DNA of 8,410 bases from NCBI GenBank assembly GCA_007116755.1, contig SKHU01000232.1, positions 1 through 8,410 on the forward strand, in the 5' to 3' direction. Numbering within the stretch: the first letter of the stretch is position 1; each line of letters starts with the position of its first letter. Below the pieces are notes generated by a model that searched no databases, was not told the origin of the DNA, and saw only the letters and a list, made by a program, of their open reading frames with translations. Positions 1 through 4,409 of this stretch are shown piece by piece. The stretch is from Alphaproteobacteria bacterium (GTDB lineage Bacteria > Pseudomonadota > Alphaproteobacteria > Micavibrionales > CSBR16-224). The position numbers and the translations under genes were made by a program.

Positions 1-102
1 AGATTAAAGGATTTCCGGCGTGTCGCCACCAGATACGATAAACTCGCCAGAAACTTTATGGCCGCTATTTGTATTGCAGCACTTCTATGTTATTGGATTT
101 GA
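1..102 (+). CDS. IS5-family transposase, C-terminal end (5' end outside window)
   Basis: The frame is open from base 1 and ends at TGA 100-102, giving 33 residues. It contains FRRVATRYDKLARNFMAAI, which closely resembles the conserved C-terminus of IS5/IS427-type DDE transposases, where an arginine/tyrosine stretch is followed by a short hydrophobic tail. The family enzyme cuts and pastes its own element. The catalytic DDE residues are outside the window, so it cannot be judged whether the gene is intact. Family assignment rests on the recognised C-terminal motif alone. Confidence 0.82.
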   Translation, partial: RLKDFRRVATRYDKLARNFMAAICIAALLCYWI

Positions 103-120
103 GCAATGAGTCTGGACCCT
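1..120 (+). mobile_element. Right end of an IS5-like insertion sequence
   Basis: The transposase stop at 102 is followed within 20 bases by TGAGTCTGGACCCT (107-120), in the place and of the size expected for the right terminal inverted repeat. AT-rich DNA (TAATATAATATA) starts immediately after, which suits the short TA-type target sites used by many IS5 relatives. The left repeat is outside the window, so the exact boundary is inferred. The element sits tail to tail with the Sel1-type gene and does not appear to interrupt it. Confidence 0.6.
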
Positions 121-202
121 AATATAATATACTCATGTTTGTTTCTCGCAGTTTTGCGACATCTGCCTCCGGCATCTGTTCACAAAATATATTAAAGAGT
201 GG

Positions 203-1204
203 TTAAATTGTTGCGGAACCCCTATTCCCCGTCCATTGCTGAACAAACCATTCCGCCTTGCGCGAGCCGATATCCTGCATCGCTGACAGTGCCGCTTCGG
301 GCTGTGCCTCAGTGCCCAGACCGTGATACTGCGCATAGGCCAGATCGACCTGCGCCTGTACATTGCCCTGTTGTGCGGCACATTCAAAGAATTTCACGGC
401 CAATTCGCGGTTTTGCTCCACCCCGTCAAAGCCGTTGAACAGGAAAAATCCGAGATCCTTTACGCCCTGTGCGCTACCGGCTTCGGCACGCACCAGTGAT
501 TCGGCCACGCGGGCGGACACCTCGCCGCCGGCTGCTGCCCATGCATTAAACGCCGCCGTAACATCGCCGCAGGCAAACGGCGCTGCCGCTCCTGCTTCGG
601 GTTCGATAGCCGCCGCTTCTGCCGCATCCGCATCCGGATCCGGATCGGGGACAGCTTCCGGCGCGGGCTCAATTTCGGGTTCGGGTTCGGGTTCGGGTTC
701 GGATGCGGGTTCCGGCACATCCGCCGTTTCCGGTATCTGCGGCTCTACGGGCGGAACAAGAGAATCGGCCGGATCGCTGACAGAAGAATTATCGGGAATG
801 GAGGACGGCTCCGGTGTTGCGGTCACGCAAGAATCGAAAGCACCGCTGAAATAGGCGAAAAGCGCGCCGCCGACTCCCGCAAGGGCGGTGGACAGCAAAA
901 AGGTTTTACCTGTGTCCTTGCTCCAGAAATCCGGTGCGGCAAACCCCTGTTTTTCTGCCTTGCGTTTTTTCAGATACCATGATGTCGTCGCCACAGCCGC
1001 GCCGACCGCGACCGAAGTCACGGCAATCGTACCGACGGCGGGAAGACAGGTTGCGAAAACGGCCGCCGCTACGGTTTTTGCCGTAAACGCCGCTACCGCA
1101 CCCGCCGCGATATTGAATGCCGCCGAAAGAATTTTTGATTTTACTGTTGTGCCGTTTGTGTCATTTGTGCCGTTTTCCGGCACTTTATCTGCTGTTTCCG
1201 CCAT
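203..1204 (-). CDS. Membrane protein with Glu/Pro-rich spacer and Sel1-like repeats
   Basis: The 333-residue product has three parts. Residues 27-77 are Ala/Val-rich and hydrophobic, probably two membrane segments, and a further segment lies at about 101-121. Residues 130-205 are low complexity, rich in Pro, Glu and Asp with repeated EP pairs. Residues 242-314 hold two Sel1-like (TPR-class) repeats, seen as GSAQGVKDLGFFLFNGFDG and GNVQAQVDLAYAQYHGLG with matching AV/AL helices. Sel1 repeats normally mediate protein-protein contacts, so a membrane-tethered scaffold or binding protein is a fair inference; the actual role is unknown. I chose ATG at 1204 because AAGGG lies 8 bases upstream; a GTG at 1213 would touch that site. 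It lies 125 bases downstream of the anti-sigma gene on the same strand and may be co-transcribed or use its own promoter. Confidence 0.8.
   Translation of the reverse strand: MAETADKVPENGTNDTNGTTVKSKILSAAFNIAAGAVAAFTAKTVAAAVFATCLPAVGTIAVTSVAVGAAVATTSWYLKKRKAEKQGFAAPDFWSKDTGKTFLLSTALAGVGGALFAYFSGAFDSCVTATPEPSSIPDNSSVSDPADSLVPPVEPQIPETADVPEPASEPEPEPEPEIEPAPEAVPDPDPDADAAEAAAIEPEAGAAAPFACGDVTAAFNAWAAAGGEVSARVAESLVRAEAGSAQGVKDLGFFLFNGFDGVEQNRELAVKFFECAAQQGNVQAQVDLAYAQYHGLGTEAQPEAALSAMQDIGSRKAEWFVQQWTGNRGSATI
672..700. repeat. Hexanucleotide tandem repeat (TTCGGG), about 4.8 copies
   Basis: Head-to-tail copies of TTCGGG on the plus strand encode alternating Pro-Glu in the Sel1-type protein on the minus strand. 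Because the unit is six bases, slippage would add or remove Pro-Glu pairs without breaking the frame. A related degenerate run of CATCCG/GATCCG units lies nearby at about 625-648 and encodes Asp-Pro-rich sequence. Confidence 0.85.
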
Positions 1205-1244
1205 TTTATACACCCTTCATGCGAATCCGTTTAAAAACAGAAAA

Positions 1245-1273
1245 ACATTAACATAATATTAATATTTTTGCAA
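1245..1273 (-). promoter_or_regulatory. Possible sigma70-type promoter for the Sel1-type gene
   Basis: On the minus strand TTGCAA (1268-1273) is followed after 17 bases by TAATGT (1245-1250). Both are moderate matches to the -35 and -10 consensus, with optimal spacing, in an AT-rich stretch. The transcript would start about 30 bases before the ATG at 1204. This would let the gene be expressed apart from the sigma/anti-sigma genes. No clear terminator separates it from the anti-sigma gene. Confidence 0.4.
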
Positions 1274-1328
1274 GAGGTGCACCGCGTTTTTTCCGAAGAA
1301 AAAGATTACAGATAAGGTCGGGGGTTCC

Positions 1329-2027
1329 CTAAAAAGACAATGTCTCGGTCTCTGTCTGGCCGGACTGTGAAGCCGGCGGCATCGCATCGGCATCATGCGC
1401 CGTACCCGCCGGATCGGGAAGCGGACGGATTATATCCGCCTCGCCGCCCTGATATTCCGTCGACGGAACAGGCAAAGACGGTGCAGTCTGTACGGCGGGT
1501 TGCTGTATAGCGGGAACGTAATCGGGAACAACAGGTACAGGCACGGGATAAGGGTTGAAATCCGGCAAAGGCGCAACCGCTGTTTCCGTTTCGGGAGCGG
1601 ATACGCTATGCAGCGCCGCTTCCTGCAATTGATTTTCAGAAGGAGCTGCGCCGTGTTTGGCCGCCATCCAGCCGCCGCCTGCAGCCGCCAGACACAGAAA
1701 TGCAAAAGCCGCCGCTCGCGCAGCAAAAACAGGGAAACGCGGCTGCGGCCGGTTCAGCGCCGCAAGAAAGCGCGGCGGTACGGTTTCCTGCGCATCAATG
1801 GCGGCGAGTTCCTCCGCAAAACCTTCACGCAGCAATGTGTTCAATGTCGCGTAATCACGTATCTGTGCCGCCGCATCAGGGTTGCGGCGCAGATAATATT
1901 CGACCTCTTTGCGCCGCGCCGTATCGAGATGGCCGTCAACATAGGCGTGCAGATCGGCTTCGCCGATGCCGTCAAAAATATGAATATTGCTTGGGCTCTT
2001 ATCCGTATCGCTGTCTTTTTTATACAT
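1329..2027 (-). CDS. Membrane-anchored anti-sigma factor
   Basis: The 232-residue protein starts with a cytoplasmic segment containing EADLHAYVDGHLD and LLREGFAEELA, typical of the sigma-binding N-terminal domain of ECF anti-sigma factors. One membrane helix follows at about 100-122 (AAAFAFLCLAAAGGGW), then a Pro-rich periplasmic tail with alternating PYPVPVPVVP. The family holds its partner sigma at the membrane until a signal releases it. The H-x3-C-x2-C zinc signature of ZAS-type anti-sigmas is absent; the only cysteine is in the membrane helix. I chose ATG at 2027, which has AAGGA 8 bases upstream; a TTG at 2033 is less likely. The start overlaps the end of the sigma gene by 8 bases, indicating translational coupling and supporting the pairing. 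Confidence 0.85.
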   Translation of the reverse strand: MYKKDSDTDKSPSNIHIFDGIGEADLHAYVDGHLDTARRKEVEYYLRRNPDAAAQIRDYATLNTLLREGFAEELAAIDAQETVPPRFLAALNRPQPRFPVFAARAAAFAFLCLAAAGGGWMAAKHGAAPSENQLQEAALHSVSAPETETAVAPLPDFNPYPVPVPVVPDYVPAIQQPAVQTAPSLPVPSTEYQGGEADIIRPLPDPAGTAHDADAMPPASQSGQTETETLSF

Positions 2028-2607
2028 TGTCAATATCCTTATGTCTTTTATAACTCTCCGGTGTTTCGGTCAGATCTCCGGGATCGACCGTTACGCCGGT
2101 GTTTTTTTGCATCTCGGCCCGCAGTTCCTCCCGCGCGCGCGACAGGCGCGAACGCACCGTGCCGACCGGAATATCCATCACCGCCGCCGCCTGATCATAA
2201 GACAATCCCTCGACCGCAATCAGCAGCAGCACCTCGCGCCGTCGCGGCGGCATATTTTTCACTGCCTCCATCACGCGCTGCAGCTCCATGTTTTTTTCCT
2301 GCCCCGGCGGCATAGCTGCAGACGGGATATCCGCGGGATTTTCCGAGGAAACTTCGCGCAGATGCGTCTTATAGTGTTTGTTTAAAAACACCGAATACTG
2401 CACACGGTACAGCCAGCTGCGGATTGCGCCTTCGCGCCGCCAGAGATGCCGTTTTTTCAAAGCGCGCTCCAGCGTATCCTGCACAAGATCGTCCTTGCGG
2501 TCCTGCCCTGCGCGGGGCAGCAAAAGATGCGCATAACGTCTGAGGGCAGGGATTTCCCGCGCAATCATCTGCCGGACTTCCGTGTATTCGTCGTCTGTAT
2601 TCCGCAT
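2020..2607 (-). CDS. ECF-type RNA polymerase sigma factor
   Basis: The 195-residue product has the two-domain ECF layout. Sigma region 2 (about 13-82) contains DDLVQDTLERAL and IRSWLYRVQYSVFLNKHYK, which bind core polymerase and the -10 element. Region 4 (about 108-165) contains MPPRRREVLLLIAVEGLSY and the helix-turn-helix AAVMDIPVGTVRSRLSRARE, which reads the -35 element. Two starts are possible. ATG at 2634 would lie within a few bases of the predicted ECF transcription start. ATG at 2607 has GGAGA 9 bases upstream and removes nine residues that are not part of the family core, so I prefer it. The overlapping anti-sigma gene marks it as a post-translationally controlled stress sigma. Whether it belongs to the EcfG general-stress group or another ECF group cannot be decided by eye. 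Confidence 0.9.
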   Translation of the reverse strand: MRNTDDEYTEVRQMIAREIPALRRYAHLLLPRAGQDRKDDLVQDTLERALKKRHLWRREGAIRSWLYRVQYSVFLNKHYKTHLREVSSENPADIPSAAMPPGQEKNMELQRVMEAVKNMPPRRREVLLLIAVEGLSYDQAAAVMDIPVGTVRSRLSRAREELRAEMQKNTGVTVDPGDLTETPESYKRHKDIDNV

Positions 2608-2640
2608 TACCGCATGTCTCCGACTTATCTTCATCTTACC

Positions 2641-2672
2641 TATTAGGACAGGCCGACCGCATAAAAAGTTCC
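2641..2672 (-). promoter_or_regulatory. Predicted ECF-type promoter of the sigma/anti-sigma operon
   Basis: Read on the minus strand, GGAAC (2668-2672), a classic ECF -35 element, is followed after 18 bases by GTCCTA. The wider block CCTGTCCTAA is shared with the divergent promoter at 2708. The transcript would start near 2637, giving a leader of about 30 bases to the preferred sigma start. Its place directly before the sigma gene suggests autoregulation. The motif is visible; its use by this sigma is inferred. Confidence 0.6.
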
Positions 2673-2707
2673 ATTTTTCTTTTTAAAAAATTTTTTTTAT
2701 TTTTTTT
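2673..2707. other. AT-only spacer between the divergent promoters
   Basis: This 35-base stretch is almost entirely runs of A and T, with a single C, in otherwise GC-richer DNA. It lies exactly between the two GGAAC elements, so each promoter has an A/T tract directly upstream of its -35. That is where UP-element contacts by the polymerase alpha subunit or nucleoid-protein binding occur. The function is inferred from position and composition only. Confidence 0.5.
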
Positions 2708-2736
2708 GGAACTTTTTTCTCTCCCGCCTGTCTTAA
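2708..2736 (+). promoter_or_regulatory. Predicted ECF-type promoter toward the micro-ORF and DUF4168 gene
   Basis: GGAAC (2708-2712) is followed after 17 bases by GTCTTA (2730-2735). The downstream block CCTGTCTTAA matches that of the sigma promoter except for one base. Transcription would start near 2743 and run through the 16-codon ORF toward the DUF4168 gene at 2884. Spacing differs by one base from its divergent partner, a variation tolerated by some ECF sigmas. Confidence 0.55.
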
Positions 2737-2755
2737 GGGGTAGGAGGCTAAAACG

Positions 2756-2806
2756 ATGCCGCCTGTCCCCGCTTTTACAAAAGCCGCATTTTTAGCGCGT
2801 TTTTAA
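2756..2806 (+). CDS. Possible 16-residue micro-ORF or leader peptide
   Basis: A complete AGGAGG (2742-2747) stands 8 bases before ATG 2756; the frame reads MPPVPAFTKAAFLARF and stops at TAA 2804-2806. The ribosome site is the strongest in the window, which is why it is listed despite its length. It lies just downstream of the predicted ECF start site, and its 3' half overlaps the left arm of the possible hairpin at 2779-2833. It may be a leader peptide, a small stress protein or a chance ORF. No homologue is recognised. Confidence 0.3.
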   Translation: MPPVPAFTKAAFLARF

Positions 2807-2833
2807 GGCGGATGCAAGGCGGCTGCGGTTTTT
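2779..2833 (+). terminator. Possible long-loop hairpin with T-run
   Basis: AAAAGCCGCA (2779-2788) can pair with TGCGGTTTTT (2824-2833) over ten positions with one G-U pair, enclosing 35 bases. The run of T follows the GC part of the stem, as in an intrinsic terminator, but the loop is much longer than usual. If active, it would limit read-through from the ECF promoter into the DUF4168 gene. It may be coincidental. Confidence 0.25.
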
Positions 2834-2845
2834 AAAACCCTCCGG

Positions 2846-2851
2846 TACAAT
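2846..2851 (+). promoter_or_regulatory. Possible -10 element for the DUF4168 gene
   Basis: TACAAT matches the sigma70 -10 consensus at five of six positions and lies 32 bases before the ATG at 2884, so the gene could have its own start site. No convincing -35 element stands 16-18 bases upstream, so this is weak. Confidence 0.25.
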
Positions 2852-2883
2852 AAAACACAAAACCAAGTTAAGGAGTTTACATT

Positions 2884-3288
2884 ATGCTGAAAACAGTCAA
2901 AATCACCGGTCTTACTGCTGCCGTTGCGGCTTTTGTTGCCGTATCCGCCACAGCTTTGCCGAACAATGCAAACGCACAGGATCCGTACGGTCAGGCGCAG
3001 GAACATATGCAACATGAACAGCAACAGCCGCAGATCAGCGAACATCATCTGGAAGCCTTTATTGCCGCCGAACAGGATGTGCGCACTCTGCAGATGCAAT
3101 TCCAGCAACAGGCCGGTGCAGTTTCCTCACAAGAGGAAATGCAGCAGTTGCAGCAGCAGGCGCATACACAAATGGCACAGGCCATCGAAAGCAACGGGCT
3201 GGATGTCGATACGTATAACACAATCGCCAATGCGGTTCAGACCGATCCGGCCATACGCAGCCAGTACAGCGATATGGTTGCAGAGTAA
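2884..3288 (+). CDS. Secreted DUF4168-domain protein
   Basis: The 134-residue protein begins with a signal peptide (about 1-31, ending ALPNNANA), so it should be periplasmic. The mature part is Gln-rich (MQHEQQQPQ, QQLQQQAHTQM). Residues 51-128 follow the DUF4168 pattern: a helix beginning ISEHHLEAFIAAEQDV, a second Gln-rich helix, then SNGLDVDTYNTIANAVQTDP. The family's function is unknown; the helical pattern suggests a small coiled or three-helix domain. AAGGAG (2870-2875) stands 8 bases before the ATG. It is followed by a strong terminator and so is a monocistronic unit or the end of the transcript from the ECF promoter at 2708. Its place opposite the sigma gene makes it a candidate target of that sigma. 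Confidence 0.85.
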   Translation: MLKTVKITGLTAAVAAFVAVSATALPNNANAQDPYGQAQEHMQHEQQQPQISEHHLEAFIAAEQDVRTLQMQFQQQAGAVSSQEEMQQLQQQAHTQMAQAIESNGLDVDTYNTIANAVQTDPAIRSQYSDMVAE

Positions 3289-3348
3289 CCCACGGCTCTC
3301 TGTGCCTGTCGTACCATACTGTACAAGACAGCACAGCCCGCCCAAAAC

Positions 3349-3386
3349 AAAAAAGCGCGAAGGACACTGCTCCTTCGTGCTTTTTT
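3349..3386 (+). terminator. Strong intrinsic terminator after the DUF4168 gene
   Basis: AAAAAAGCGCGAAGGA (3349-3364) and TCCTTCGTGCTTTTTT (3371-3386) pair over 16 positions with a single G-U pair around a six-base loop. The stem ends in six T. It also has six A on the other side and may work in both directions. It isolates the DUF4168 unit from the efflux operon. Confidence 0.93.
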
Positions 3387-3413
3387 ACTTTCCGGCCTCC
3401 GGAGACGGATTGT

Positions 3414-3442
3414 TTGACACGGCCGGTACTTCATTTTAACAT
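3414..3442 (+). promoter_or_regulatory. Sigma70-type promoter of the metal-efflux operon
   Basis: A perfect -35 TTGACA (3414-3419) is followed by a 17-base spacer and TAACAT (3437-3442), four of six to the -10 consensus. It starts 28 bases after the terminator. The transcript would begin near 3449, leaving an AT-rich leader of about 48 bases. MerR-type copper regulators such as CueR act on stretched 19-20 base spacers, so the normal spacer argues against that kind of control. Confidence 0.65.
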
Positions 3443-3496
3443 CAAACTGGTTTTGGAGTTGTCTGTTTATTAATATATTTCTGATAATTTAAAAAA

Positions 3497-3895
3497 ATGG
3501 CACGTTTTGTAAAAATATTGGCTTTGGTTGTTATGGCGGGGTCATTGATTCTCTCGAATGCGGCAGTGGCGTTTGCATTGCAAAACTGCCCGCATATGAA
3601 AGAAACGCTTGAGAGCAAAGCAGCAGAAAATACTGCGGAAAATGAAGCACCGCCGCCCTGTCACGGTATGCCGGACACAGCACAAAGCAAAGACGAAACC
3701 TCTGTTTCCCTTGCGGATTTGTGTCTTGGTGATACGTGCGAATCCTGCCCTGCATGTTATGCCGTGCCCTCGCTTTTTTCCGACAATTCAAAATTTCTTC
3801 CGCATATGAAGGCGGAAAATTTCAAAATGCCGTTCCGGCATATGATCTCCGAGACTTTGGAGCCTCTCTATCATCCCCCGATTTTTCTGTCCTGA
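3497..3895 (+). CDS. Secreted Cys/Met/His-rich putative metal-binding protein
   Basis: The 132-residue product has a signal peptide (about 1-28, ending NAAVAFA). The mature chain carries many soft-metal ligands: CPHM (31-34), CHGM (55-58), C76, CESCPAC (81-87), HM (103-104), M111 and HM (115-116), ending in LYHPPIFLS. I do not recognise a named family with certainty; small proteins of this type occur as unnamed first genes of copper or heavy-metal efflux operons. A periplasmic Cu/Ag chelator or chaperone is inferred. The start is fixed by an in-frame TAA 12 bases upstream. No good Shine-Dalgarno is present; the leader is A-rich, so translation may be modest. It is the first gene after the promoter at 3414. 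Confidence 0.75.
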   Translation: MARFVKILALVVMAGSLILSNAAVAFALQNCPHMKETLESKAAENTAENEAPPPCHGMPDTAQSKDETSVSLADLCLGDTCESCPACYAVPSLFSDNSKFLPHMKAENFKMPFRHMISETLEPLYHPPIFLS

Positions 3896-3898
3896 CAC

Positions 3899-3960
3899 CC
3901 GGAATCCGTCTTGAATCCGGATTTTGACGTATGCGGCGGCGTTTTTTTGCCGTTGCCGCC
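3899..3960 (+). terminator. One or two hairpins between the first and second efflux genes
   Basis: AATCCG (3903-3908) pairs with CGGATT (3918-3923), followed by a short T-run, and GGCGGC (3935-3940) can pair with GCCGCC (3955-3960) around a T-rich loop. Neither is a strong intrinsic terminator. They could trim or partly terminate the transcript, giving the first gene a different level from the downstream pump genes. Confidence 0.35.
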
Positions 3961-3989
3961 CTTAAATATCAATAAACAGGAGAAGAAAA

Positions 3990-4391
3990 ATGAAACATTT
4001 TATTATGGCGTTTATGCTGGTCTTTTTTGCCGGAAGCACCGCAGCTCTGGCAGATCACCACGGGCTGAAACAGGTTGAAGGCAAATATCTGTGCATGAAA
4101 GAAGACCGGTATTTCGAGGGCAAAGAACAGCGCCCGTTTGAAATGGACGGCAAGACCTACCACATCTGCTGTCTGGACTGCGCGATGGGGCTGCAATCCG
4201 AAGAAGTGCGTTACGGCACCGATCCGGTCAGCGGCAACCGCATTGACAAATCCGAAGCCGTGATCGGCGTGGATAGCGCAGGGCGCGTCTATTACTTCGA
4301 AACGGAAGAAAATCTGGCCGCGTTTGAGCCCGATCCGGATGCGCCTATGCCCGATCACAGCGACATGCATCATCACCATCATCATCACTAA
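3990..4391 (+). CDS. Secreted TRASH/YHS-like metal-binding protein with natural His7 tail
   Basis: The 133-residue protein has a signal peptide (about 1-21, ending TAALA). The mature part holds C35, then after 24 residues the cluster C60-C61-L-D-C64, resembling the TRASH metal site (C-x~20-C-x3-C). It continues with DPVSGNRIDKSEAV and a YYFETEENLAAF segment, which recall YHS-type metal domains. The C-terminus, PDHSDMHHHHHHH, ends in seven histidines encoded by mixed CAT/CAC codons. Periplasmic metal binding or delivery to the pump is inferred. AGGAG (3978-3982) stands 7 bases before the ATG. The next gene starts 18 bases after the stop, so the two are almost surely co-transcribed. The family is judged by motif only; the cysteine spacing is slightly longer than the classic TRASH pattern. 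Confidence 0.8.
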   Translation: MKHFIMAFMLVFFAGSTAALADHHGLKQVEGKYLCMKEDRYFEGKEQRPFEMDGKTYHICCLDCAMGLQSEEVRYGTDPVSGNRIDKSEAVIGVDSAGRVYYFETEENLAAFEPDPDAPMPDHSDMHHHHHHH

Positions 4392-4409
4392 AAACAGGAG
4401 AAGCCCGAT

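Noticed and set aside
625..705. Short tandem repeats as a CRISPR array
   Set aside because: The units are six bases with no spacers and lie within a coding frame.
203..854. Plus-strand open frames rich in Ser/Gly/Ala opposite the Sel1-type gene
   Set aside because: They are the antisense of the Pro/Glu repeat coding region and match no known protein pattern.
1303..1328. GGAAC on the minus strand just after the anti-sigma stop, as a third ECF promoter
   Set aside because: The bases 17-18 positions downstream do not give GTCYTA, and no CCTGTC block is present; sharing only the five-base -35 is weak.
1395..2315. 306-codon plus-strand open frame opposite the anti-sigma and sigma genes
   Set aside because: It is Arg/Cys-rich antisense of two confident genes and spans their overlap.
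2758..2769. A further GCCTGTCC block inside the micro-ORF, as another -10 element
   Set aside because: No GGAAC stands 14-15 bases upstream, so it looks like a chance repeat of the short motif.
4370..4390. His7 tail as a sign of vector or cloning contamination
   Set aside because: It is in the native frame with mixed codons, follows a His/Asp/Met-rich natural tail, and is followed at once by the native ribosome site of the next operon gene.
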